Below are positions 24,840 through 34,067 of a stretch of DNA of 45,642 nucleotides, piece by piece. The stretch is taken from contig JAQVER010000021.1 in assembly GCA_028697885.1 (NCBI GenBank), positions 1 through 45,642 of the forward strand, read 5' to 3'. This DNA is from Desulfocapsaceae bacterium. Its GTDB lineage: Bacteria > Desulfobacterota > Desulfobulbia > Desulfobulbales > Desulfocapsaceae. Within the stretch, counting starts at the first letter, position 1; every line of letters begins with the position of its first letter. A program made the translations under genes and the position numbers. Below the pieces are notes generated by a model, which was given only the letters and a program-made list of their open reading frames with translations, was not told the DNA's origin and did no database searches.

Positions 24840-25793
24840 ATGAATGCATTTCATAGTCTTATAAATGCAATTCTTGTCATTGTGTTTATTTATGCATTGG
24901 CCATTTTGCTGCGACGGAAAGGGGAATTGACAGAAGAACATTCCCTGACTCTTGCTCGCATCGTTACGGATCTGTGTCTGCCGGCTATAATTTTCGTGAG
25001 TCTTGCAAAGCAGACAATCCAGTTGGATCAAATGGCCCCGGCTCTAGTCATGTTATGCCTTGAACTTTTTTGTATTGCTCTGGCCTGGGGTATTAGTGTT
25101 TTGCTGAAGTTCAACAAAGCACAACAAGGAGCAGTTGTCTTCTGCTCAGCATTCGGTTCCTCAACGTTTCTGGGGTATTCGATTATCCTGCAAATGTTTC
25201 CACACGCGCCTGAGGCTCTCAGCGAAGCCGTCCTTATTTCAGAAATAGGTGTTGGCTATCCAATTTTTATTTTGGGTCCCATCCTTGCCTCCTTTTTTGG
25301 TTCAGAGAAAATAGATGCAAAATCACAATGGAAAACGTCTCTGAGCTTTTTCAAATCCCCTGTATTTTTCGCATTGATCATCGGCCTTCTTTGGGGGACC
25401 TTTCGACTGCCCGGTCAAGAAAATGAGGTTCTGGCTCCCTTATTCCAGCTGTGCAATATATTAGCCTCAGCTCTGACGCCGCTTGCTATTTTATCGGTTG
25501 GCCTCATGTTCCAGTTGCCAAGCTTGCGCAAGATACTAGCCGCTCTGACAATCGTAATTCTCCTGAAATTAATAATTAAACCCCTCCTTGCCAGTTTGCT
25601 GTCAACCCAGTTTGGTTTTCCTGAACTCTGGAAAGAAGTTTTGGTTCTTCTGGCCGCAATGCACCCTGCCGTTCTTGGAGCGGTTTTTTTGAGACGTTAT
25701 GGTGGAGACGCTTCATTGGCATCAGCACTGCTGCTGACCGCAAGTCTGGTAAGCTGCGTGACCCTTGTGGGTGTATTCTGGATGATTGGGTAG
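24840..25793 (+). CDS. AEC family transporter (auxin efflux carrier-like)
   Basis: A 317-residue membrane protein with about ten hydrophobic helices in two halves. LARIVTDLCLPAIIFVSL near residue 40 and ALTPLAILSVGLMF near residue 215 are the typical broken-helix segments of the AEC/bile-acid-transporter-related family. Bacterial members export or exchange malate, malonate or amino acid derivatives; the substrate is not predictable. AGAAGGAAG precedes ATG 24840 by 8 bases. The gene is transcribed divergently from the aromatic amino acid operon. Confidence 0.85.
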   Translation: MNAFHSLINAILVIVFIYALAILLRRKGELTEEHSLTLARIVTDLCLPAIIFVSLAKQTIQLDQMAPALVMLCLELFCIALAWGISVLLKFNKAQQGAVVFCSAFGSSTFLGYSIILQMFPHAPEALSEAVLISEIGVGYPIFILGPILASFFGSEKIDAKSQWKTSLSFFKSPVFFALIIGLLWGTFRLPGQENEVLAPLFQLCNILASALTPLAILSVGLMFQLPSLRKILAALTIVILLKLIIKPLLASLLSTQFGFPELWKEVLVLLAAMHPAVLGAVFLRRYGGDASLASALLLTASLVSCVTLVGVFWMIG

Positions 25794-26096
25794 TCCTCAG
25801 GCTAATGGGATAAAAACAGTCGCAAAAAAAACTGCGATACCATAATTTACATCCAACCTCTTACGTTCACTTTTAGGATATGGCTCATCGCATAATGTCA
25901 GAAAAAATGGCCAATAACGGGTGAAAATGCGCTAACGGTTGGGACAGAAAATGAGTTAAATCAAACAAGATTTCCATTGGCAAGCCTCCGTGTACAAGTA
26001 CCCATATCGGATTAAGATGTTTTCTGTGCCACTATGATACCGCACAGGCTGTTGCTGACGGGGAAGGCAAGCGTAACCTCCCCCTTATCCTCTGGA
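25794..26096. other. gene-free region between AEC gene and recombinase pseudogene
   Basis: A small hairpin TCGCA / TGCGA (around 25818-25835) just after the AEC stop may help terminate transcription. No coding region is seen. The right end borders the recombinase pseudogene and could contain its attachment or border sequence, but no repeat was recognised. Confidence 0.35.
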
Positions 26097-26938
26097 TTAC
26101 CCATAAAGAGTCTCGATCCATCTAATCGCTTCAGAATCGTTTACTGTGCCAAGATATCTCTGCGTTGTTGATAAATCTGCATGCCGAAGAATCACTTTGC
26201 TGACAATTTCAATCTGAGTGCCTGACCTTGAAGCATAGGTCGCAGCATGCCGCCTCAGATCATGAGGGCGTAATTCAACATCAACCAGGTTTCCAGCTTT
26301 CTTTACCATTGTCCACGCAGCCACATAGGATATCGGAAAAATTCGCTCTTTCATGCTAAAATTATTGACTTTAATGTAGTCGTTTAACCTTACCAGCAAT
26401 TTTCGCGGAACATAAACTGTCTCTCCAGTTCTTCCACTTTTCGGATTCTGGATCGCTAGAGTTCTCTCTTGGATATCGGCTGGCGTGAGGTTTAATACTT
26501 CACCTATTCTCATACCACCTCTGGCCATAAGTTCGAGAATAATTCTATTGCGGATATTCATAGTACGAAAGATAATCTCATCAACTATCTCTTTATCTAC
26601 AATTTGCCATTGAATGGCTGGCTTGAGGACGCTTGAATATTTTTTTGATAACAGCTGAGTTACAGGGATTGGTGAGAGCGGGTAGTGCGGTATTAATGCT
26701 AAAATTGTAGAAAGATGCAAGAACCGAAAAGCGATTTCTTTTTGTAGCCTGCTTGGTGTCTTTGGTCAGAGACATCAGGGACGTAAGAATCTCTTCCTGA
26801 GAGATACTGGCTAAATCACGTTTTCCAAATTGGGCTGTAAAGCGGTGAAGAACAAACTCACAGGTTTTGACCGTATTTTTTTTTGGAATTGGCCTGGTGA
26901 TACGTCAGGTGAAAATCGACTGCTTGTGAAACTTTCAT
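26097..26938 (-). pseudogene. tyrosine recombinase broken by two frameshifts
   Basis: The intact gene would start at ATG 26938, after AGGAGG, and read MKVSQAVDFHLTYHQANSKK. A run of nine A (26876-26884) then shifts the frame to a stop; with eight A the reading continues (NTVKTCEFVLHRF) through a SAM-like DNA-binding domain. A second shift is explained by a 4-base tandem duplication (GGCTGGCT on the plus strand, 26616-26623). Removing one copy restores RPQAIQWQIVDKE. The catalytic domain remains, with Arg in GGMRIGE, HDLRRH, LRHADLSTTQRYLG, and its own 207-codon open frame. This recombinase type is a common mobile-element gene in deltaproteobacteria, as far as I recall. Confidence 0.85.
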
Positions 26939-27505
26939 GGTACACCTCCTGTTGGTTAAAAGAATTGTGGAAAACTCCGACAATTAACTATACCATAAAA
27001 ACCAGGTTTACTGGACAGGTGGGATATTACGGGCATCAGGAAGAAGGTAAACTATACATATCGCTTTCCTTGTTAACCTTGCCACTAGATTAATTCCCAA
27101 CTATTGCCACCGGTGGTTAAATATCTTAATGTTGAGATGATGAACTTGTTAAACTCGTTGGTGCTAAATGGTTTCATGGAAAACTTCCCATTCTTCTTTA
27201 ACTATTTAACCACCGAAGCAATATGTGGTACATATTTATATCCATTTATTGGGTATGTTACTGAGCAGAACTTTAACAAACTGACGGCTGATGCCGACGA
27301 AGATGAATATAATACATCTTCTATTCAATTAATTCTGTCTTTACTGTAACCTATCAAATTATACCCGTGCACTCTCGATGCTACCCGGTTAAACATTTGA
27401 TGAAATGTGCAAAAATGAATAGATATAGAAGTAATCTATAATATTGGAAAATGGATATTTGATGACAATTGTAAGTACAGGGCTTCTGTTGCCTGGCAGG
27501 ATGAG
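26939..27505. other. AT-rich gene-free region left of the acyltransferase
   Basis: Two open frames here (26830-27093 and 27104-27349, plus strand) have no ribosome binding site. The first runs over the pseudogene start and the second coincides with an inverted-repeat element (27104-27221), so neither is called. The acyltransferase promoter should lie in the right part; no clear boxes were identified. Confidence 0.35.
27104..27221. repeat. possible MITE with terminal inverted repeats
   Basis: TTGCCACCGGTGGTTAAATA (27104-27123) faces TATTTAACCACCGAAGCAA (27203-27221). Thirteen inner bases are a perfect inverted repeat, and TTGC / GCAA close the ends. Each end is bordered by TA, as expected for a TA target duplication. 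At 118 bases and without a gene, it fits a miniature transposable element. One copy was seen in the window. Confidence 0.4.
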
Positions 27506-28579
27506 ATGAGGATAGAATCGTTAACTTTCTTGAGATTTTTTGCTGCATTTATAGTCGTTATTTTTCATTATGGGAAAAGCACAGATTTAGCAAATTTTTC
27601 TAAACCATTCTTAACCTCAGGGCCACAAATGGTTACGTTTTTCTTTGTTCTTTCCGGTTTTGTTCTGACAATTTCCTATTACTCAAGAGACGAATTATCT
27701 TTAAAGTTATTTTATTTGGCCAGAGTTGCTAGAATTATCCCGTTGTATGGAATTGCCCTAGGTGTAATGTGCTACTTAAACTACGGACAGGGGAAAAATA
27801 ATTTTACAGCCTTATTATTAAATATATTATTTGTCCAATCTTGGTTTCCACCTTACCCTTTATCAATGAATGGCCCAGCATGGGCTGTGTCTGTTGAGGC
27901 TTTTTTTTTCATCACCTTCCCTTTCATACTAGTAGCTATAAAAAAAAACAAATTGCAGCCCACATTCTTCATTTTTATTGCATTTATAGTTTGGTTTTTT
28001 ACACAGGCAATACTTTCAAATTTAATTAATTCTGCTTTCTACGTAGGATTTCCATCAGCTTCTCATGATTTAATTTTTTATTTTCCATTATCACACTATT
28101 GCAGCTTTCTACTTGGGATAGCTGGTGGTTATGCTTTCACTCAAAGGCGAAATATTGAAAATAATTCTGGGCTAATCCATTCTTTTCTTTTGTTTGTAAT
28201 AGTTCTTTTAGTCTATTTTACTCTTCAGAATCCAAGACAACTTAAGAACCTTATTGGATTTAATGTGCCAACAGGCACTAGCTTTTATGCACCCATGTTT
28301 CTTTTGTTAATCCTAAGTATGGCATCTTCAAAAAATATTTTTACGAAAATATTATCTCTTAAGTGTTTTGTCATATTGGGCGAAGCAAGCTATGCTTTAT
28401 ATATTCTACAAAAGCCTGTTTATACGATATACACAAAATACATTTCCAATCATTTAAACTTAAGTGTAAGCAACAATTTCTACGTTTTTTCGCTACTCCT
28501 AATATTCATATCTATATTATCATTGTATTTCATTGAAAAACCAGCACGATTATTGATCGTGAGGGTAAGTAATCAATAA
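27506..28579 (+). CDS. acyltransferase 3 family membrane protein
   Basis: A 357-residue protein with about ten hydrophobic helices. It opens with RIESLTFLRFFAAFIVVIFH, whose RxxxxLR and conserved His are typical of the acyltransferase 3 (OafA/YrhL) family, and has GPAWAVSVEAFFF in the middle. Members move acetyl or other acyl groups onto O-antigen, exopolysaccharide or lipids at the inner membrane. The gene is much more AT-rich than its neighbours on the right, it stands alone, and it follows a recombinase pseudogene and a possible MITE. I infer horizontal acquisition. ATGAGATG upstream gives two close starts; I kept 27506. Confidence 0.85.
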   Translation: MRIESLTFLRFFAAFIVVIFHYGKSTDLANFSKPFLTSGPQMVTFFFVLSGFVLTISYYSRDELSLKLFYLARVARIIPLYGIALGVMCYLNYGQGKNNFTALLLNILFVQSWFPPYPLSMNGPAWAVSVEAFFFITFPFILVAIKKNKLQPTFFIFIAFIVWFFTQAILSNLINSAFYVGFPSASHDLIFYFPLSHYCSFLLGIAGGYAFTQRRNIENNSGLIHSFLLFVIVLLVYFTLQNPRQLKNLIGFNVPTGTSFYAPMFLLLILSMASSKNIFTKILSLKCFVILGEASYALYILQKPVYTIYTKYISNHLNLSVSNNFYVFSLLLIFISILSLYFIEKPARLLIVRVSNQ

Positions 28580-28753
28580 GGCAACAGATTATTGTTAATA
28601 TTTCTTTAATGAAGTTCAAGTCAGGGTTATGCATTTGGCCTTGGCTTTTTTCGTGGCAAATTTGCCTGCCTCTGGGATTGCGATTGCCAAATCGAAGCTC
28701 TTCATAAAAGCCATATAGTCAAAGCTTATGTGTCTACTGTATATACAAATGTC

Positions 28754-28814
28754 AGATTAAGTGTGACGGCTTTCGCCTTAGCTGTCAGATTCGATAAGCT
28801 TCTACACTTAATCT
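28754..28814. repeat. 11-bp perfect inverted repeat downstream of the ABC operon
   Basis: AGATTAAGTGT (28754-28764) and ACACTTAATCT (28804-28814) are exact complements with 39 bases between. The right arm overlaps the last codons of the ABC permease gene. It could be a weak terminator or a trace of an insertion; no U-tract is present. Confidence 0.35.
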
Positions 28815-29950
28815 AAGGTACGATGATAGCGCGTAAGACCGATGGACAGGGCAACGATCAGAAAAACACCGATAGGCCAGAGGTTGGGCAGGATCTGCGA
28901 GAACCCATTACCTTTGAGGACAATGCCCCGGACAATACGCAGATAATGAGTAAGGGGCAACATTTCGCCGACATGCTGAGCCCAGTGAGGCATGCCGCGA
29001 AAAGGAAACATAAAGCCGGAGAGCAGGATCGAAGGCAGAAAGAAGAAAAACGCCATCTGCACCGCCTGCAGCTGATTACTGGCCAAGGTGGAAAAGGTCA
29101 GGCCGACGCCGAGATTGGCCGCAATAAACAAGAGCGAGACAACAAGCAGCAGAGCCAGGTTGCCCATCATCGGCACATGAAAGAGAAAGCGGCCGGCAAT
29201 CAGAATGACCCCCATCTGCACATAGCCGACAATAATATAAGGAACGATTTTACCAAACATCACCTCCATGGGTTTGACCGGGGTGGAAAGCAGGTTCTCC
29301 ATGGTGCCGCGTTCCCGTTCCCTGGTGATGGCAAGAGCGGTAATGATCACCAGGGTCATGGTCAGGACGACACCCATCAGGCCGGGCACAATATTATACT
29401 TGGCGATGCCTTCGGGATTAAAACGGGCATGAACAATCGTATCCAGCGGTGCTGCGCCGCGGCGCAAATGACGCAGTGGTCCTGCCAGGTCGCGGGCCAG
29501 CGCCGTTTCTGCAAGGAGACGGAAGGCCGCCAGGGCGTTGCTGGTGGCCGAGGGATCAGTGGCATCAGCGGTGAGCAGCAGGGCTGGCCGTTCCCCACGC
29601 ACCAGACGACGGGAAAATCCTTCTGGAATAGTGACCACAAACTGTACATCCCCTTCCTCGACAAGCAGATCCGCTTCCGCTTCACTGGCAACGGTCCTGA
29701 TGATCTGGAAATAACCGCTATTACGCATGGCGGTTATAATGGAACGGGAAAAAACGGAGTGGTCGGCTTCCAGAATGACGGTCGGCAGATTCTTGGGGTC
29801 TGAATTGATGGCAAAGCCGAAGACGATCATCTGCATGATGGGAATAGCGATCATCATCGCAAAGGTCATCCGGTCCCGCCGCATCTGGACAAACTCCTTG
29901 CCGATAATGGCACCGAATCGCCGCAGGGAAAAAATATCGACCAGCCTCAT
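28808..29950 (-). CDS. ABC-2 type exporter permease (YbhS/YbhR-like)
   Basis: I start it at ATG 29950, one base after the ATPase stop; this gives 380 residues. One N-terminal helix (about 25-45) is followed by a large periplasmic domain (about 50-175) and five further helices. The motif TRERERGTMENLLSTPVKPMEVMFGK at about 215 (coupling helix region) is diagnostic of ABC-2 exporters of the Ybh type. It forms the membrane channel for the ATPase encoded just upstream. The substrate is unknown; relatives export drugs or small toxic compounds. Confidence 0.9.
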   Translation of the reverse strand: MRLVDIFSLRRFGAIIGKEFVQMRRDRMTFAMMIAIPIMQMIVFGFAINSDPKNLPTVILEADHSVFSRSIITAMRNSGYFQIIRTVASEAEADLLVEEGDVQFVVTIPEGFSRRLVRGERPALLLTADATDPSATSNALAAFRLLAETALARDLAGPLRHLRRGAAPLDTIVHARFNPEGIAKYNIVPGLMGVVLTMTLVIITALAITRERERGTMENLLSTPVKPMEVMFGKIVPYIIVGYVQMGVILIAGRFLFHVPMMGNLALLLVVSLLFIAANLGVGLTFSTLASNQLQAVQMAFFFFLPSILLSGFMFPFRGMPHWAQHVGEMLPLTHYLRIVRGIVLKGNGFSQILPNLWPIGVFLIVALSIGLTRYHRTLD

Positions 29951-29951
29951 C

Positions 29952-30872
29952 TCATTGCACCTCGCGGTCCTGCATGAGGCTGATAAAGACCTCTTCAAGA
30001 TTGGCATTTGTTTTCTGCCAGCGATATTCTTTACTCATAAAAGGTTGCAAGCCCTGTTCCAGCTTTTCGGCATCGTGGCCGCTGACATGCAGGGTGTTGC
30101 CGAAAGGAACCACCTGATCGACCCCCACGATGACCTTGAGTCTTGCAGCCAGCGCCTGTACATTGCCACCGGACACCAACCAGCTCGTTAAACCAGCGGA
30201 GGCGATGACCTCATCAGCGGTTCCCGCCGTCAGCAGGTTGCCGTAAGAAAGATAGGCAAGACGATGGCACCGTTCTGCTTCATCCATATAATGGGTGCTG
30301 ATCAGAGAAGTAACACCCTGCTCCGACAACCTGTAGATATCATCCCAGAAGTCGCGACGGGCCTTGGGATCGACACCGGCGGTCGGTTCATCAAGCAGCA
30401 GCAGACGGGGCCGATGGAGCAGACAAGCGGTAAGCGCCAGCCGCTGTTTCCAGCCGCCGGACAGGGTCCCGGCAAGTTGATTAGTAAAACGGGTAAGTCC
30501 CATACGCTCGATGCTGTCATGGACCAATGGTTTCAGATTTTGCAGGCCGTAAATTCTGCCCATGAAGGTCAGGTTTTCAAGGACGCTGAGATCCTCGTAA
30601 AGACTAAAACGCTGGGACATATAGCCGACCATCGGCTTGATTTTCTCCGCCTCCTTCTGGATATCAAAACCCAGACAGACACCACTGCCGGAATCAGGCC
30701 GCAACAGACCGCAGAGCATTCGGATAAATGTGGTCTTGCCGCTGCCGTTCGGACCGAGAAAACCATAGATCTCTCCGGGGCTGACCCGTAAGGAGAGTTG
30801 ATTGACTACGACCTTGCCGTTGAAGGACTTGCTAAGATCCTGAACATCAATAACCGGTACATCCTCAGCCAT
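29952..30872 (-). CDS. ABC exporter ATPase (YbhF/CcmA-like)
   Basis: A 306-residue ATPase starting at ATG 30872, which overlaps the end of the membrane fusion gene by 8 bases (ATGGCTGA). Walker A is GPNGSGKTT, the signature is LSGGWKQRLAL, Walker B is LLLLDEPTAGVD and the switch His is in STHYMDEAE. It powers the ABC-2 permease encoded immediately downstream. Only one nucleotide-binding domain is present, whereas E. coli YbhF has two fused copies, so it would work as a homodimer. Confidence 0.92.
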   Translation of the reverse strand: MAEDVPVIDVQDLSKSFNGKVVVNQLSLRVSPGEIYGFLGPNGSGKTTFIRMLCGLLRPDSGSGVCLGFDIQKEAEKIKPMVGYMSQRFSLYEDLSVLENLTFMGRIYGLQNLKPLVHDSIERMGLTRFTNQLAGTLSGGWKQRLALTACLLHRPRLLLLDEPTAGVDPKARRDFWDDIYRLSEQGVTSLISTHYMDEAERCHRLAYLSYGNLLTAGTADEVIASAGLTSWLVSGGNVQALAARLKVIVGVDQVVPFGNTLHVSGHDAEKLEQGLQPFMSKEYRWQKTNANLEEVFISLMQDREVQ

Positions 30873-31899
30873 GGGATGCCTCCAGCCTGACATCAACCGG
30901 CTGGCCTGGATGCAGCTCAACGGCCTGATCCTGTGCAATTTTTGCTTCAATCATAAATACCAGCTTGGAGCGGGCATCACGGCTGTAAATAACCGGCGGC
31001 GTATATTCTGCCTGTGGGGAGATATAGGAGATAGTCCCCTGGTAGTTTTTTGCTGCCCCATCAAAGGCAACTGAGACCTGTTGGCCTGCGGCCAGAGAAC
31101 CAACCACGGTTTCGGGTACAAAAAAACGAACTTTGATATTGCCCGGCGGCAGGATACTCACCACCGGATATCCGGCCGGTACAAATTCCCCTGCCACATA
31201 AAAGGTGTCAAAAACATATCCGGCATCAGGCGCCTTTTGGGTTTTCTGCTCCACCCGCCAACGGGCCTGCTCCAGCCGGTCACCGGCAGCTTTGACATCA
31301 GCCCGGGCGGCCCGAATTTCATCAGCACGAGCCCCCAATCCGGCGGTTTTAAGTTCGGCAGTCAACTGGGCTACCGCCGCCTGACTGCTCTCCATTTCCT
31401 TGCGTGCCCGGTCAAGTTCTTCCCGGGAAATGGTGCTTTCCTGAAACAGTTTTTCCCGGCGCCTGAATTCCCGCCTGGCCAGGTTAACAGCGGCCTCCGT
31501 CTGGGCCAATCTGGCCTTGACCGAAGCAATTTCACTGGGTCGCATCCCTTTACCAAGATCAGCCAGCTTGTCTTTAGCACGCTGCACGGCCTGTTCCACC
31601 TCAGACAACGCTGCCGCTTCGCTTTGGTGTTCCAGGGTAAATAAGGGAACACCGGCAGCAACAGTCGCTCCGCGGTTAACCGACAGGGTCTGAAGCTGCC
31701 CTGCCAGAGGGGAAGAAATCAGCTGATACTCTCCTTCGACATATCCTTGATATGTATCTTGAAGATCAGTCGTACACCCGGCCACAACAAAGAAAATAGT
31801 GCACAGCATCCCTGACCATATCTGGAACAGGTTGCACCATGGAGCTTTACAGGAACATGAAGCGGGACTTTCTGAATCATCGATATTGACGTTATTCAT
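30865..31899 (-). CDS. HlyD-family membrane fusion lipoprotein (YbhG-like)
   Basis: A 344-residue periplasmic adaptor. A hydrophobic segment ends in the lipobox VVAGC (Cys about 42), so it is probably lipid-anchored. A biotinyl-lipoyl-like domain (SSPLAGQLQTLSVNRGATV) is interrupted by a long coiled coil (about 95-215, Ala/Glu/Arg-rich), then a beta-barrel (FYVAGEFVPAGYPVVSIL). It links the ABC exporter to the outer membrane. A start at 31809 directly before the hydrophobic segment is possible. First gene of the three-gene operon; no TolC gene is adjacent. Confidence 0.87.
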   Translation of the reverse strand: MNNVNIDDSESPASCSCKAPWCNLFQIWSGMLCTIFFVVAGCTTDLQDTYQGYVEGEYQLISSPLAGQLQTLSVNRGATVAAGVPLFTLEHQSEAAALSEVEQAVQRAKDKLADLGKGMRPSEIASVKARLAQTEAAVNLARREFRRREKLFQESTISREELDRARKEMESSQAAVAQLTAELKTAGLGARADEIRAARADVKAAGDRLEQARWRVEQKTQKAPDAGYVFDTFYVAGEFVPAGYPVVSILPPGNIKVRFFVPETVVGSLAAGQQVSVAFDGAAKNYQGTISYISPQAEYTPPVIYSRDARSKLVFMIEAKIAQDQAVELHPGQPVDVRLEASHG

Positions 31900-32173
31900 C
31901 GTTCACCATAACCGGAGAAGTAACTTAATAAGTTCTGCCATGCCTCAAGTGTATTCTTTCAAACAGGTCAAATCTGGCAATGACTGACTATCGTGTTTTT
32001 TAGCATAGTTAAAACAAAGGACATGCCTCAGAGCTGTTTCCGTTCCTCAGCCATCATGGTTGAAAGTATAAAGAAAAAAACATCGGAATATCAATATAAT
32101 TGTGCAAAGCTTGCAAACATGATGACCTCGCACCTCTTTCAAAGCACCAGATCTCTCTTGCCTCCACACAATC

Positions 32174-32737
32174 CTATAGCGGAGATCTCAACAAACCGCT
32201 CTTATCCAAAGGATAAGAGGTCTCGACCTGATGAATAGCTCCATTACTGGTCAAAACACTGGAGTAGAGGTGAAACGCGCTCACTTGGAATTCGGAGCTC
32301 ACAAAGGACATATTCGCAGCCAGATAGTGTTCAACTCTGGCGACCGAGATATCCCGGAGGCGAGCCAGGGTCACATGCGGGGAAAATTTTCTCCCTTCCG
32401 GTTCCAGGCCCAGACCAACAAGGGCCGCCTCCACCCAGTCGCGCAGGACGACAATGGACTCAACGGGCTCAACGCCTGCCCACAGGACATGCGGTGGCCT
32501 GCGAGGCGGAAAAAAGCCGAGTCCCGCAAGCCGCATGGTAAAAGCAGAACTCTTTATATCGGCAAGTTCTTTCCTTATATCCTGAAAGATTCCATCATCG
32601 ACCTCACCGATAAAACGCAAAGTGAGATGAATCTGCTCAGCCTTCACCCAGCGTGCACCGGGCAAACTGGAACAGATCTCGGTCAGCTCCCGTTTTACGA
32701 GCGGCGGTAAATCAATAGCCACAAAAAGCCTATGCAT
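32174..32737 (-). CDS. thpR: RNA 2',3'-cyclic phosphodiesterase (2H family)
   Basis: A 187-residue cytoplasmic protein with the two HxTx motifs of the 2H phosphoesterase fold, HLTLRFIGE at about 38 and HVTLARL at about 122. The N-terminus RLFVAIDLPP is also typical. The family opens 2',3'-cyclic phosphate ends of RNA and can join tRNA halves in vitro. GGAGG lies 7 bases before ATG 32737, so I prefer it to the TTG two codons upstream. It is a single-gene unit. Confidence 0.92.
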   Translation of the reverse strand: MHRLFVAIDLPPLVKRELTEICSSLPGARWVKAEQIHLTLRFIGEVDDGIFQDIRKELADIKSSAFTMRLAGLGFFPPRRPPHVLWAGVEPVESIVVLRDWVEAALVGLGLEPEGRKFSPHVTLARLRDISVARVEHYLAANMSFVSSEFQVSAFHLYSSVLTSNGAIHQVETSYPLDKSGLLRSPL

Positions 32738-33069
32738 AGTCAAACCTCCAGCCAGAGTCCCTTACCACTATGGAATCATAACATCATAGGATAAGAGAAC
32801 AAACTAAAAAGTTCCGCCCCTTCCTTGACACAATTGGAAAAAAAATGATAGATTTCTCAAATAAACAGAACATGATCGGGGACATATGTGTTGACAATAA
32901 ACAACCATATCCTTGGTCCACCGTAGGTGCCATGACATCATCCTCCGGCAATCAGGCCGACAGAAATCATGCAGATAAAGAATACGATCGTTTGACCTCA
33001 TCGTAAAATACATTCTTTCGTTCTGCCTGAAAATTCCTTTCATTTTTACCCATAGAGACGGTGAAAGTA
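32738..33069. other. intergenic region with possible promoter for the PilZ gene
   Basis: No gene is seen. TTGACA near 32823, with a 17-18 base spacer and ATAGATT, is a possible sigma-70-type promoter reading right; the -10 match is poor. A second TTGACA near 32892 has no partner. The thpR promoter must also lie at the left end. Confidence 0.3.
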
Positions 33070-33945
33070 ATGACCCGTGCCTTCACAGCCAAAACAGATT
33101 TTTCTGCTACTATGAAAGAATACAATGTCATTTCCGAGCCCCATCGCATTCAGCGCCACATTCAGACAGCCCTGCTGGAGGAAGAAGTCGTAGAGTTACA
33201 GATGCAGGACCGCTCCCGCACCTTTTTTACCCGTTTGGTCGATTATTTGCCGCCATTGGAAGAGTTCACGGAAGAGGACGGCTCGGTCATCCTGCGGGAA
33301 CCTGAATACCAGGAGAGCTCCTACCTGCAACAGCGGGAATTAGTACTCATTGCGCCCATGGAGCCGATCAACGGTAACGGCCTCATCCGGCGTAGCCAGC
33401 AGGTCTTCTTCCGTTTTCCCATTGGCACCAATTCACTGGAGTGTGAGAGTCGATTTCTGGGCATAGAGAGTGTACGCGGCAATCCGTTCATCGCTCTGGC
33501 CTTTCCAACATCCTGCAAGGAGCTGAGTCAACGACGCTACTACCGAACCAAACTGCTGACGAAAGATTCATCTCAGGTGATCGTGGAGCTACCCGACAAA
33601 GAGGTCGCCGCCTGTACTTTACTGGATATCGGAATCAACGGACTGGCCTTTGAAAACCCCTGGTCGCCAACCCAGCTTCCTGTTGGCACGCCAGTTTCTC
33701 TCCAACTGGAAATACCCAACTTCCCAGACTATCGTCTCTCCGGGGTGGTTCGCAACCTTATCAAATGCCGTAAAAAAAAGGACTGCCATGCCGTCAGTTG
33801 CCGTTGCGGCGTCCAATTCAGTGTAAAAGATCTAAATATGGCACAGCAACTGGAAATGGCCGTCGCGGCCATCCAGCGCAACCACCTGCGCGTCCTTAGA
33901 GAACGGGCCGATGAAGCCGGCATTGAGCTGATGCTGCCATTATAA
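33070..33945 (+). CDS. PilZ-domain protein with YcgR-like N-terminal domain
   Basis: A 291-residue cytoplasmic protein. The N-terminal half (about 30-155) looks like a YcgR-type flagellar-brake domain. From about 155 the PilZ domain begins with RRYYR, the arginine motif that grips cyclic di-GMP, and continues with DIGINGLAF, the second ligand motif with Gly in place of the usual Ser. A cysteine cluster CRKKKDCHAVSCRCG at about 232-246 is an unusual insertion. GTG at 33061 is an alternative start. The diguanylate cyclase gene 122 bases downstream would make the ligand. Confidence 0.8.
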   Translation: MTRAFTAKTDFSATMKEYNVISEPHRIQRHIQTALLEEEVVELQMQDRSRTFFTRLVDYLPPLEEFTEEDGSVILREPEYQESSYLQQRELVLIAPMEPINGNGLIRRSQQVFFRFPIGTNSLECESRFLGIESVRGNPFIALAFPTSCKELSQRRYYRTKLLTKDSSQVIVELPDKEVAACTLLDIGINGLAFENPWSPTQLPVGTPVSLQLEIPNFPDYRLSGVVRNLIKCRKKKDCHAVSCRCGVQFSVKDLNMAQQLEMAVAAIQRNHLRVLRERADEAGIELMLPL

Positions 33946-34067
33946 ACGATGACAGGAATTCTCCTCCTTGCACAGCAGCAAATCTTAGCATTTCTCATTA
34001 AATAGACAGACAGCTCTTCACTTAAGGTGAAAGCAGGGTCCAGATACGCAAGCAGGAAGGTCGACAA

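Noticed and set aside
27104..27349. 81-codon plus-strand frame
   Set aside because: It starts exactly at the end of an inverted-repeat element, uses TTG without a ribosome binding site and has no motif.
28823..29803. 326-codon open frame on the plus strand
   Set aside because: It lies antisense to the ABC-2 permease gene, has a His/Gln/Lys-rich low-complexity translation without domains, and lacks a ribosome binding site.
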